Origin: Timema cristinae
Lineage: Eukaryota; Arthropoda; Insecta; Phasmatodea; Timematidae
Reading direction: 5' to 3'
DNA length: 64,000 nt
NCBI GenBank assembly: GCA_039000515.1
Contig: JBCFYV010000001.1
Span: 53,438,410-53,502,409 of the forward strand
Program-made: the position numbers and the translations under genes
Notes under the pieces: model-generated
The model's input: the letters and a program-made list of their open reading frames with translations, nothing else
Database searches by the model: none
What the model was told of the DNA's origin: nothing
Part shown: one piece after another, positions 35,501 through 46,832 of the stretch
Layout: every line of letters starts with the position of its first letter
Position numbering within the stretch: the stretch's first letter is position 1

Positions 35501-36581
35501 TACTGCAGGGTAATGTAACGTTAGAGATGGTAGAGGAGGCTAAGATAGAAACATGTTCACAATGTAGTCTATATGTGGGTGTAAGTGTATGACTATAGGG
35601 TAATGTAACGTTATAAATGGCAGATGAGGCTAAGATAGAAACATGTTCACAATGTAGTCTATATGTGGGTGTAAATGTATGACTGTAGGGTAATGTAACG
35701 TTATAGATGGCAGAGGAGGCTAAGATATAAACATGTTCACAATGAAGTCTATATGTGGGTGTAAATGTATGACTGTAGGGTAATGTAACGTTATAGATGG
35801 CAGAGGAAGCTAAGATAGAAACATGTTCACAATGTAGTCTATATGTGGGAGTAAATGTATGACTGTAGGGTAATGTAACGTTAGAGATGGTAGAGGAGGC
35901 TAAGATAGAAACATATTCACAATGTAGTCTAGGCCTATATGTTGGTGTAAATGTATGACTGTAGGGTAATGTAACGTTATAGATGGCAGAGGAGGCTAAG
36001 ATAGAAACATGTTCACAATTTAGTTTATATGTGGGTATAAATGTATGACTATATGGTAATGTAACGTTAGGGATGGTAGAGGAGGCTTAGATAGAAACAT
36101 GTTCACAATCTAGTCTATATGTGGGTGTAAATGTATTACTGCAGGGTAATGTAACGTTAGAGATGGTAGAGGAGGCTAAGATAGAAACATGTTCACAATG
36201 TAGTCTATATGTGGGTGTAAATGTATGACTGTAGGGTAATGTAACGTTAGGGATGGTAAAGGAGGCTATGATAGAAACATGTTCACAATGTAGTATATAT
36301 GTGGGTGTAAATGTATGACTGCAGGGTAATGTAACGTTAGGGATGGTAGAGGAGGCTAAGATAGAAACATGTTCACAATGTAGTCTATATGTGGGTGTAA
36401 ATTTATGAGTGTAGGGTAATGTAACGTTATGGATGGTAGAGGAGGCTAAGATAGAAACATGTTCACAATGTAGTCTATATGTGGGTTTAAGTGTATGACT
36501 GTAGGGTAATGTAAAGTTAGAGATGGCAGAGGAGGCTAAGATAGAAACATGTTCACAATGTAGTCTATATGTGGGTGTAAA
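29588..36581. repeat. 90-bp satellite-like array, about 78 units
   Basis: Period 90 bases in the outer parts. The unit runs GTGTAAATGTATGACTGTAG, GGTAATGTAACGTTAGGGAT, GGTAGAGGAGGCTAAGATAG, AAACATGTTCACAATGTAGT, CTATATGTGG. Units at about 29588-30130 and 34460-36581 are near full length. Those between carry many 1-4 base deletions. Blocks within the right part are duplicated. No coding: the long minus-strand frame at 30792-31169 is repeat translation. Confidence 0.98.
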
Positions 36582-36715
36582 GGTCCATCTCCTACCTCAT
36601 TTGATGTTTGTTAGTACTGAAGTTGTCCAGCGTTTCTCTCTGATAATGCTTCAATCGAATTTTACCTGTGGAGCCATCTTAGGTTAGGGATTTAGGGAAC
36701 GCGAGGAAAGGGCAA

Positions 36716-36993
36716 TGTTTTTGCATCAAACCTTTTTTTGGTCAAAAATAAATAAAGTATTGCTACAGTATAGACATAAGTTTAGTTTTATTCACATGGT
36801 AACATCAACTGTTGTTGAATATCGGTAATGAGCATATCGGCATTTGATGACAAACTTTTTAAATTAAGAGAAAAGGTTGTAATTAAATTCTAGGACATCT
36901 TCAACAAATATTCAAGGAATGTTGAAGTCACCATGTTAAGAAAATTAAACTATATATTTGTACTGAAGCCATATTTTTTTATTTTGACCTATG
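36716..36993. mobile_element. Palindromic MITE, copy 1
   Basis: Two long inverted arms, left with TTTAGTTTTATTCACATGGT and right with ACCATGTTAAGAAAATTAAAC. The inner hairpin is AAACTTTTTAAATTAAGAGA with AAAAGGTT. Same family as 41166-41456 and 42633-42880. No coding. Confidence 0.8.
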
Positions 36994-37479
36994 ACTTGGG
37001 GATCTGTAGCCTGGGACTCTAGCCATTAGAACACAGATATTTAAAAATTAGAGTTTACCCCAAAGCAAAGAAAGATCGTTATTAACAAACAAGTATTGAA
37101 GATAATTTAAACATTTCATGGACTTGTTGTCTGCGACACCAACTGCTGGCATTACGAGACGTCAAATTTGGCACTGTATGCACCTGAAGGATAGCCAACA
37201 CATGCATCCCCACCACTCCCTTCCTCAACACATATGATGATAGATGGCGCCTGTTGTCAGGCAATCCAATGCCTGTTACTAGTCATAGCTTACATCACAC
37301 TCCACGTGCTATGCACTGAAGATTGTTGAGTTGCCTACCCTCAAGGTGCACACAGCGTCACCATTTGGCGTCGCCTACCCCAAGCTATTTACGTGCAAAT
37401 ACTTGTATTGTCACCACCTCCTACCACCTGTATAAATGTTTACCTGGATATTTGAATAGCTCAGTTTATCGGGGGTCAC
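36994..37479. other. Unassigned DNA
   Basis: Nothing recognised. Confidence 0.45.
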
Positions 37480-38420
37480 GGTGCTCAGGTGTAAGGCACA
37501 GGCCGGAACGCGCTCTGGGCCCGCGCACGTTTCATATAAACGAGCACTAGACTACGTTTGCCCCTTCCGGTAATGACAGATCTCTAAAACTCCTGTCAAG
37601 GCGCTTCCACGGGGCGGTCCCTGGGAAATGTGACAGACATTGGGGTCCGGAATAGCCAAGACCCCGACAAGGTCATCTGTGTGTGAGGAGCGGGGTTCCC
37701 CGACACACACTATGTGGTTGGTAGTTGGTAGTGCGTACCCGTGTAGCGGTGATAGCTGGTCAGAGCACCTCCTCGAGTCACCCGCTGGGGAACTCCGGAC
37801 AGCCGGTTTCAGAAAAGGTGCTGAAGGGGCAGCAGTCAAGTTGGTGTGTGAAGAATAGAAAGTACTGGGGCTTTTAAGAACGAAGGTTGAGGAGACGGCT
37901 GTTTGGAGGCTTAGCTCCTGACTTCCTCGTGATGGGCGATCCCTAGGAGGAACCAACTCCTCCCTCCACCCGGTCCCAATGGAGAGGAGGGGGAGGGGGG
38001 TTTCTCAGGTAACCCAAGGGGGACAGGCATGTAAAGGCTGGTACTATTTTTTTCGGGTGCCCGAGTACCCGAAATGGCACTCAAGGACTTTGACTTCGGT
38101 CCATGTCCAGCGAAAAGGTTCCAGTCCCGATGGGTATCAGTGGTTGCACTGTAAAGGGCCACAGAGCCTAGGGACAGTGTAACTGGTAAACCCTTCGGGG
38201 ACGGGGGGCTGTTCGGAGATTTAGTGGATACGAATACGAAACCCTGTATATCACAACATTTCGTGGACACAATTTATCAACACGGTCCAATAACACGAAA
38301 ATAAGAACCATCACTACAGGATGAACAGGTAGGACGGAAACAACTAGATGATCTATGCCGAGGAAAGGATAGATACCGTGCTCAGGTTTGCCTGACATCT
38401 GGTGGAGCTCACCTGAGTGG
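37480..38420. other. GC-rich block of unknown origin
   Basis: Clearly more GC-rich than the surroundings to about 38215, with overlapping medium frames on both strands (longest 134 codons on minus at 37552-37956 and 119 at 37911-38270). None matches a family I know. Sharp composition and lack of introns suggest an inserted element, perhaps the 5' part of a retrotransposon, but no hallmark domain is visible. Confidence 0.4.
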
Positions 38421-38989
38421 CATTACCTTTAAAAAAAACATTTTAGTTTGTATTTTGCTTCCATTTAGATAGAGAATACTTACTTTTCAATTAAAATGTT
38501 GATTTTCGAGTTACTAATCTTTTAATTGATTCAACCCCACTCTTTATTATAAACCATTTAAATTGCAGTTAACCTCTTCAGCTCTCACCAGTAATTTTAG
38601 ATTGACTGTCCCAGAAAGTTTCAACAAAAAAATGCTCACTTTAATTTAATTCCGGCCTTAGTTGAAACATGCGGTTGGCCCTGGTGACAAGTGGGTCGTG
38701 TGGAGCAAGTAATCTAACCTTACATATAGCGAGAGAACGAACCTCTACATTTGTAGTGAGTAACTGTAGAGTCACGAAGCGGGAATATGTCTCACTTCCC
38801 AGCTGGGTACCTCAGAACACATGGAAGTGGTTTGCTAGTCACACGCAATGTGCTCATTAAACAGAGACAAGTTATTAATAACAAACATTAGGTCGAGATT
38901 ATTCGTCTGGTTGATTGCTCTTGTTCACGACACGAAGAAGAAACTCACACTACATTTGTGGAGATATACAAGGCAGTGTGTACATGAGT
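38421..38989. other. Unassigned DNA
   Basis: Nothing recognised. Confidence 0.45.
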
Positions 38990-40292
38990 GGCTCTGTAAG
39001 GCCGTGTTCACACTGAAGCTTCAATCTGAGTCATTGTTTATATGAGGGTCTGAGTAAAGCCGTGTTCACACTGAGGATTCAATCCAAGTCATTGTTTATA
39101 TGAGGGTCTGAGAAAAGCCGTGTTCACACTGAAGCTTCAATCTGAGTCATTGTTTATATGAGGGTCTGAGTAAAGCCGTGTTCACACTGAGGATTCAATC
39201 CAAGTTATTGTTTATATGAGAGTCTGAGTAAGGCCGTGTTTACACTGAGGATTCAATCCAAGTTATTGTTTATATGAGAGTCTGAGTAAGGCCGTGTTTA
39301 CACTGAGGATTCAATTCAAGTCATTGTTTATATGAGGGTCTGAGTAAAGCCGTGTTCACACTGAGGATTCAATCCAAGTCATTGTTTATATGAGAGTCTG
39401 AGTAAGGCCGTGTTTACACTGAGGATTCAATCCAAGTTATTGTTTATATGAGGGTCTGAGTAAAGCCGTGTTTACACTGAGGATTCAATCCAAGTCATTG
39501 TTTATATGAGGGTCTGAGAAAAGCCGTGTTCACACTGAGGATTCAATCCAAGTCATTGTTTATATGAGAGTCTGAGTAAGGCCGTGTTTACACTGAGGAT
39601 TCAATTCAAGTCATTGTTTATATGAGGGTCTGAGTAAAGCCGTGTTCACACTGAGGATTCAATCCAAGTCATTGTTTATATGAGAGTCTGAGTAAGGCCG
39701 TGTTTACACTGAGGATTCAATTCAAGTCATTGTTTATATGAGGGTCTGAGTAAAGCCGTGTTCACACTGAGGATTCAATCCAAGTCATTGTTTATATGAG
39801 AGTCTGAGTAAGGCCGTGTTTACACTGAGGATTCAATTCAAGTCATTGTTTATATGAGGGTCTGAGTAAAGCCGTGTTCACACTGAGGATTCAATCCAAG
39901 TCATTGTTTATATGAGAGTCTGAGTAAGGCCGTGTTTACACTGAGGATTCAATTCAAGTCATTGTTTATATGAGGGTCTGAGTAAAGCCGTGTTCACACT
40001 GAGGATTCAATCCAAGTCATTGTTTATATGAGAGTCTGAGTAAGGCCGTGTTTACACTGAGGATTCAATCCAAGTTATTGTTTATATGAGGGTCTGAGTA
40101 AAGCCGTGTTCACACTGAGGATTCAATCCAAGTCATTGTTTATATGAGAGTCTGAGTAAGGCCGTGTTTACACTGAGGATTCAATCCAAGTTATTGTTTA
40201 TATGAGGGTCTGAGTAAAGCCGTGTTCACACTGAGGATTCAATCCAAGTCATTGTTTATATGAGAGTCTGAGTAAGGCCGTGTACACACTGA
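38990..40292. repeat. 58-bp minisatellite array, about 22 units
   Basis: Core GCCGTGTTCACACTGAGGAT, TCAATCCAAGTCATTG, TTTATATGAGGGTCTGAGTA. Two unit types (GAGGGTCTGAGTAAAGCCGTGTTC and GAGAGTCTGAGTAAGGCCGTGTTT) alternate for most of the length, giving a 116-bp dimer period. The array ends directly against a SINE-B. Confidence 0.97.
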
Positions 40293-40500
40293 CTATGTTG
40301 CTGAAGCTGGGGAGACCGGGGTTTGATCTCAGTCGGGTGCACTCAGTGAGGTTTTCCCTAAAACGCGTTTCACTTTCCCTCCACACAAATGAGGCTGCAC
40401 TTCCCCTAAATTAATTAATTATTTAATTCATCCCTAACACATTAGTGTAATTAGTACATAGGTGTTTAACCCAAACGGGTAGTAAGACGTGGCGATAGAA
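40293..40500 (+). mobile_element. SINE-B, 5'-truncated, abutting the array
   Basis: Box B region GGGGTTTGATCTCAGTCGGG, body TTCCCTCCACACAAATGAGG, tail CCCAAACGGGTAGTAAGACG. The head before 40293 is replaced by array sequence. Confidence 0.82.
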
Positions 40501-41165
40501 CGCTAAAATTATGTTATATTTATAAATTAAGGGCTATATGTATAGCCTATTTTAGGGAGTCAACCAAGCTCCCAACATACGAAATAAAAGACGTTCAAGT
40601 CGAATGGGAGTTTGATTGTCCTCTTAATATCGATTAGGGTAATTCTTTATTTCCTTGCTCTGAAAAGTTCTCACATCAAGGGTAATCCCCGCACATGTCT
40701 GGGTTCTCGGACATACGCTTTTCTTTCCTTACTTTGTATGTCTCCTTACCAAATCCAAGTTTTCCCCATGTCCTTGCTGTGAAGGATCCTTAGATTAGAG
40801 TTCACTCTCTCACTTATCTAGGATCCTTGTGTTTCCTCCCTTTATATGCTCCTTGCCACGTCCATTCTCTTGTTGCCATGTTATTCCTGAAGGAGTAGTT
40901 GTTGTGGAGACGCTGCGTCATCCCCTTAGTGCCCTATAAAAGGGTTTGTGGGGAAGGGGAGGGGTTAGTGCACACCACACACTATGTATGGTAATGTAAA
41001 GGCAAGACACACATGCACACACGTCCAGTCAGACACACTCTTGTACTGCGTCATTTTCATTGTATCTAAATATTCATTGGTCCTCGCGTGATAAAAACAA
41101 CACCTTAAGGAGTCAGTTTTAAGGTGAGGATGTAAGGGATGTGGGAAGAGTTAGTGTTTCTGCAG
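40501..41165. other. Unassigned DNA with a TATA-like motif
   Basis: CTATAAAAG at about 40934-40942 lies in otherwise unassigned sequence with CCTTGC-rich text upstream. It could be part of an LTR or chance; no partner repeat was found. Confidence 0.3.
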
Positions 41166-41456
41166 TTTTTATAGAAAAACTTTTTTTTGGGTCAAAATAA
41201 ATCAAATTTTGCTTAGTAACAAAGTTTAATTTAATTTTCTTCACATGGTGATATCAACAACTGTTGAATTTCTATCATAGGCATAGCGGTATTATATGAG
41301 AAACTTTTTAAATTAAAAGAAAAAGTTGTCATTAAATTCCAGGACACACTTAATGATATTCAATAACTGTTGATATCACCATGTGAAGAAAATTAAACTA
41401 AACGTTTCTACTGGAGCACTATTTTATTTATTTTGGACAAAGAAATATTTTTCTTG
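41166..41456. mobile_element. Palindromic MITE, copy 2
   Basis: The clearest copy: left arm AATTTTCTTCACATGGTGAT, right arm ATCACCATGTGAAGAAAATT, exact reverse complements. The inner stem is AACTTTTT with AAAAAGTT. The outer ends hold GGGTCAAAATAAAT and ATTTATTTTGGAC. No coding. Confidence 0.88.
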
Positions 41457-41621
41457 AAAATGACAAAATCACCGGCATTTTCTCGTCTCTCCGACTATCT
41501 CACCTTAAGAATGGAGTCCCGAGGCATCCATATTTCCCGGTTAGCTCGGCATGAGACACGTTTTACCACTGCCATCGTTACTAATACCGATAATACTAAT
41601 ACCAACATCGATATGACCCTC

Positions 41622-41722
41622 TTCGGTGGCTAATGGTCTAAGGCGTCACTCTCGTGGGTCTACTGAGGGTAGTTTTTCCTAAACAGTTTTCATTTTCTTT
41701 CCAATAAAATGCGAATAGATTA
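41622..41722 (+). mobile_element. SINE-B, 5' part, split by an insertion
   Basis: Head CTTCGGTGGCTAATGGTCTA, body TTTTTCCTAAACAG and AAATGCGAATAGATTA. It resumes at 42179. Confidence 0.8.
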
Positions 41723-42178
41723 CAGTAGAGTCTCGGTAACTTGACATAATGTGGACTGAGTTGGTGTCTAGTTATTGTAATGTCGAGTTTTACGAATTAT
41801 CTCGTAAGAGATGCATGTTTACTAAACAAAGATGAATCACAGTACAGTATCTAATATTATAGATACAGTGTAGTGTACTGTAGTATTGTACGGTAAAGTA
41901 ACAATATTAATACGTACTGTACAATATATTACGTATTATATATATAATGTGTATATAATACGTGTAATACACAGAAATGCAATACAGTACTGTACATATA
42001 ATATTGTACTGATTTGAATAACACGTTACTCAATTGGAAAGATTACAAATACAGCACTAAACACAGCACTTGTAAGAACACCACAGACAACTTTTCCACT
42101 CGAGTTACACAAACTGAAAGCTTATAAGTTGAATGATCTTGGATTGTGATGACTGGCGCCAACAACTGTGTGCTACTG
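41723..42178 (+). mobile_element. pogo/Tigger-like MITE nested in the SINE
   Basis: Starts CAGTAGAGTCTCGGTAACTT and ends TGTGTGCTACTG, flanked by TA at 41721-41722 and 42179-42180. The SINE reads continuously if it is removed. The interior is packed with TACTGTA and GTACTGTAC motifs (for example about 41876, 41925, 41989). No coding. Ends match only over about six bases, so the superfamily rests on the TA duplication and the CAGTAGAGTCTCGG end. Confidence 0.75.
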
Positions 42179-42275
42179 TACCTCTAAATACTTCCTTCCT
42201 CCTCTCTACCTCCTTGGAGTAATTATCATATATGCTTATAACCTGGGCAGGTAGTAAGACGTGGTGATAAAAAAA
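42179..42275 (+). mobile_element. SINE-B, 3' part after the insertion
   Basis: TACCTCTAAATACTTCCTTC continues the SINE body. The tail ACCTGGGCAGGTAGTAAGACG follows. Confidence 0.78.
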
Positions 42276-42632
42276 AATAACAAATATGAATAGTACTAAC
42301 ATTTCTACCATTGATGATAATAATATTAATTTTAAGCTAACACTCATCATTTGAGACCCGGCATTATGGTAAATAAATATGTGGAGCCTCGTCTTAAGAA
42401 TAATAAATTGAATTTTGATAAAATGTACCCACATTTAAATGGAAGAGAGAAGAAAACTGTTGTTTTTTTAAAAACTAAGTACACACACCCATTATTCGGC
42501 CTCGGGCTTCCTGACAAAGGCAATCCGGACTAGATTACCTTGACGTTTATTTTGCATGTCCACAGATGAGGGTAGCATTCTAGCGAAGGGGAGGAGGGAA
42601 GGAGGGAACTTCAGTTAAAGTCCTTATTTGTT
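42276..42632. other. Unassigned DNA
   Basis: A 60-codon frame at 42351-42533 has no family resemblance. Confidence 0.45.
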
Positions 42633-42880
42633 TTAAACAAAAACCCTTTTTTCTCAAATTAAATTAAAGATTTACTTCAATAGCTACATTTAGTTTAATT
42701 TTCTTCCCATAGTAAGTATTCTCTACAGTTCTTGAGATTTACATCCAAACAAAATCTTTTGAACTGAGGAGAGAGGCAAGGGGGGTAATATTGGTCAAAT
42801 TTGGCGATGCTTATGGCGGATATTCAAAAACTGTTGCGTAGAAAACTAAACCAAATGTATCGACTGAAAAAACAAACCTC
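42633..42880. mobile_element. Palindromic MITE, copy 3, decayed
   Basis: Left arm TTTAGTTTAATTTTCTTCCC, right arm AGAAAACTAAACCAAATGTA, CGACTGAAAAAAC. The central part differs from the other two copies. Confidence 0.65.
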
Positions 42881-43329
42881 CAAATCGTCAGCCCACAATC
42901 GAGTCGTACCAACGAGAGGCCACCGTCTGTTGGCGAAGATGGTATACTCTTCTGCGAGTAGAGGTTATCATGTGGTTATCACAACAAACAATCCGGCCAT
43001 TAATTTCAGTTTTCTAGACCTGAGTTGCTACTTCTTCATGAGGCTGAGTTGACCCCACTCCAGACCTACAGTTTTTACAGAAAAATCTGGAAGCGCTGGA
43101 GTTCAAACCGGGGACCTTTGTATATAAAGCTAGAAAATCCATCCATAGCATTGTATTCCACCATATTCCTCTGTAAACATTTCCAGTTAGGCTACTAATC
43201 CCCTCTTTCCATACTTTTATTTGTACTCAAAGCGAGAAGTTAAGTGAGAGTGAGAGGTAATGATACTGTCTCCCTCTTTAACCGGACCGTCATGAGCACG
43301 ACAAACCGATAGTACTGCGCCCTATCGGA

Positions 43330-44824
43330 ATATGTCTGTCCCTAGCAGCCTGTGTACACCGTTAACATTACTCTTTCAAGAACTGACCACCTGTGAGTGG
43401 AAGCAGTAAAGAAAGAGAATAACTTTTCAAGAAATAAAAATAGTTTTATACAATCTTGACATTCATTAACACTGTTTTTACCAAACAAGTTTAGTGAATG
43501 TGCTGCACAAGGAACATACAGCACAGAGCTGTTTATTGATTTAATGTGTGCTTGTAAACCTTCATATTTACCTGACATGTTTGCTGAATTGTCATAACTT
43601 GGCCTCTGCAGTCCTGTATATCGAGAGTTTTGTCTTTTAGAGTACTAGTGACAACCTCAATTTAATATTTTCCAGCATGGCTGTAAACTGGAATGAAACA
43701 TATAAATCTTTCAACGATATCACCTTGAATACAGTATCTAAGCGCAAAGGACAACTTATGCGATGCGTATCAGGTGTAGAATCCATTATTATTGAGAAAT
43801 ATTTGTCTTCTCTAATATCATTTTGTATATAATTCCTAACTTCGTTGCCCATTATTTCAATGAATTCATCACAGATATCAGAAGAAAGATAAGATATATG
43901 TCCTTTTCCTTTGTTTCCATATATCCTTAAACGTTTCTTTAAAAAGGGATCAAAATGAGCGAGGAGTTCCATAAATTCGAGGTAGTTACCGTTGCGAGGT
44001 GACCCAAGCATCTGGTTGTCGCCGCGAAATGGAAGGCCTCTTACCGCTGGAAATTTCACAACAGCCACTACTCTAACAAGAACATTTTTCCAGTAACTCT
44101 TTCATTATTTAGCTGTGAAACTAAATGTGAGAAACTGACGTATTTTTATTCTTTCGAAGAGCCCACTTTAACGAACATTCATTGTGCTCCATACTGTTTT
44201 CATGCTACCTCAGTTTATATTCAGCTTTTTCCAATTGGAAAAAACCAGTCAAAAACTGAGAATTTCGTTTACAATTATTGAAAAGTTCCCTGTAGATTTG
44301 GAATGCATTAACCATTTTCTCTGTCGGCGCTCGCCGTTTTTCAAGCACTCTCATTACCCTAACATAGTCTGGTCCTTTATCAACACAATATTCAATTATT
44401 TCTTCAGTGATGTTTATTATAGACCATGTTGCAGGAAAGATCCTACTGAATCAATGTAGATAGCAGCTCTATCAATATCTACAGCTCATTCATAATTGCT
44501 TACACTACAATTGCTGGTGCTTTGAGACTCTACAGCTTTACTACTTGAAAGTGAATATGTGGGAAATTCTTGAGATATGTTGATCGGATTTAAATTTTCT
44601 GAGTCTGAAATGATTGTGTTTTGTTGGATTGTGACTGTTATAAGTGTGCTAGTGGTGATTAAGTAGAAGATGTCTTACCACGACACAATTCTGATTCTTG
44701 AATTTGAAGAGGTTGGTCCTTTGCAGAAAAGAAGAATATAATTTTCGGAAATTTTCTTGCTCACAATTTTTTTTTTTTTTGCTATACGCTTAGTAGTACC
44801 ACTATCAAACTTACGCACAATCAT
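43330..44824 (-). pseudogene. hAT-family transposase, ZMYM1-like, broken
   Basis: The minus strand starts with a Met at 44824 and a Lys-rich N-terminus (IVRKFDSGTTKRIAKKKK). A region with PATWSIINITEEIIEY near 44400 follows. Then comes the conserved block at 43637-44068: VVKFPAVRGLPFRGDNQMLG, NGNYLEFMELLAHFDPFL, GKGHISYLSSDICDEFIEIM, YFSIIMDSTPD. After a frameshift near 43596-43605 inside the R-G-Q-S-Y-D-N motif it continues as NMSGKYEGLQAHIKSINSSV, YVPCAAHSLNLFG (43342-43578). This is the order of the zinc finger MYM-type 1-like/DUF4371 hAT transposases. Stops interrupt 44070-44300, and the C-terminal dimerisation region is missing. Non-functional. Confidence 0.88.
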
Positions 44825-45407
44825 TGAGGAAGATTAAGTTACATCACATATTAAACTTAAAAATATTCAGCATTATATAATTCACAATATTAATCAAGAA
44901 AAAATAACGACAAACTTGCGAAAGCGAGAGATATAACAAATTGCCATCACTAGTGAACTTAGATTAGCTCCAGTTTGTGTAGTTATTACAAGCGCCAACT
45001 TGAGAAATACAAGTTTGTTTATCATAGACTGCGCCACTATATACTGATTGCCTCAGTTGAAGTAGAAATGCAAATATGTTACACAATGCGCCACCATTGC
45101 ACTGTTAGTTTTATGTGACTGGGTGCGGTAGAACAATGGTGGAGTTTTGTTTACTGAAAACCCATTACTCAAATACATAATTCGTAAATTTTACAAATAT
45201 AAAATTGTCCGGGATCTGAAATGGAATCTCAGGCTAAGTGAAAACTTATTGCTTATAAGTAGTGCTTGTAATTATTTGTAAGTTACACATTATTTGATGT
45301 GAAATTTTGAATTGTCATTAATTGAATTTAATATTTTTGGGGAAATTTGGCTCCTTGGAATTGAGGCCCCCTTTACCACCACCCCCACCCCCCTAAACAT
45401 GGCCCTG
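44825..45407 (-). mobile_element. 5' end of the hAT element
   Basis: Non-coding leader of the transposase copy. Its outer end on the minus strand reads CAGGGCCATGTTTAGGGGGG followed by G-rich sequence, as at the ends of ZMYM1-like hAT elements (CAGGG(G/C)C...GGGGG). The opposite end was not found below 43330. Confidence 0.65.
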
Positions 45408-45954
45408 CTGACACACACACCCAGCTAATAACATCTTGATATGCTCTTACAGTTTGTGTCAACAAGCAAGCAGAGTTGACATAGTGAACGACATGTTTGA
45501 CTTCGTGGTTCCCCTCCCAGGCATCATATCATTATTATCATCTCGTTTGGTCAAAAAAACAGACCCTTAGCCTCGCCCCGACGCAGGGCAATCAATAAAA
45601 CAAACACAGGCTACAGCAATCACTTTTCCAAACTACATTGCTCATATATTGTGCGCTGGATGTCGGGAACAAAGTTGAGCAAACATCCCCCCCCCCCCTT
45701 CCATCGCTACAAACACCCTTGTCCTCTCATCCTGCCAGCCCTCACAGCCATGACACGCTAATGTGAGGCAAATCACCGGCGGCGAGGGGCTTGGGGCAGA
45801 CATAGACGTGTGGTAAGCTCGTGACAGAAACAACTCCTCAGTGTCAGAGGATTGAGCGGTATAGAGATTACTCTATTGACTTGCAACATTTCAGGAGACC
45901 TTATACATTTACAAAAGATGAAAGGATGTAATCACTGGCAGATGATAATAGAGT
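45408..45954. other. Unassigned DNA
   Basis: Nothing recognised; (AC)n at 45410-45421 and C-run near 45687. Confidence 0.45.
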
Positions 45955-46545
45955 GCGGTAGAGAAGAAATTCGCTGACAAAAAAATATTTTAGGAACAAC
46001 AGATTCACTCACCAACTGAAAAGAATTTAGGGACAACAGACAAATTCGACGACATAAGATCACATAGTGACAACACACAAATTCGTTGAAAGAAGAGTAT
46101 TTAGTGCCAATGGAGGACAAATTCACCAACTGAAAAGAATTAAGCGACAATAGGCAAATTTGCCTAGAGAAGATAACGTGGTGATATCAGATAAATACAT
46201 CGCCAAAATATGAATAGAGACAAGAAATAAATTTATCGTCATAAGAGATGAAAGTGACAGACAAATTTATCGACGGAAAGGAAAATGTGTCAAAATAATC
46301 TCACTGACAGAGGAGGAAATAGCTATAACATACACATTCATCGACAGAAGAGTATTTAGGGATGGCAGACAAATTCACCTATATATATAATTAGTGAGAG
46401 TAGATAAATTCTTTTAAAAAAGAAGATATAATGACAACATGTAAATTTATCTGTGGAAGAGAATTTAATAACAGACAAGCTCACTGACTAAAAATAATTT
46501 AATGACAACAAACAAGAAATTTGCCGAAAATATTTGATTCGATAG
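45955..46545. repeat. Decayed minisatellite, period about 38 bp
   Basis: CAAATTC(A/G)(C/T)(C/T)GAC-like starts recur at about 45967, 46003, 46041, 46078, 46118 and 46155 with AGAATTTAGTGACAAC-like text between, and continue with growing divergence to about 46540. About 15 units. Confidence 0.75.
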
Positions 46546-46832
46546 AACATGTAGACAGGAAAGAATAAAATGGCGACAAAAAACCCCAACTAAACCTGCG
46601 ATAATTTGAGAAGAAAGCTACGACGGGCAAACTTATCAAGAAGTTGCCTAAACTAGTTCAAAGAAGTAAATATAGAGGCACAATAGTTTCTCCTATAGCA
46701 CCGCTAGAAATGTGAGACGGAAAATGTTCAATTATTATTTCTGTAGATTAATTACAAATTATTAAATAATGTTAATAACAGTAGTAATAATAAGTGGTAG
46801 TGATAGTAGTAGTAATAGTAGTAGTTAGAAAC

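Noticed and set aside
29588..36581. TTAGGG inside the 90-bp units as a vertebrate-type telomere repeat
   Set aside because: It occurs once per unit as part of a longer sequence, not in tandem.
37552..38270. Minus-strand frames of 134 and 119 codons as a host gene
   Set aside because: They overlap other frames on both strands in GC-rich DNA, where stops are rare, and have no recognised motif. Kept only as a GC-rich block.
42801..43052. 83-codon open frame starting in the third palindromic MITE
   Set aside because: It begins in MITE sequence and runs into unrelated DNA with no domain.
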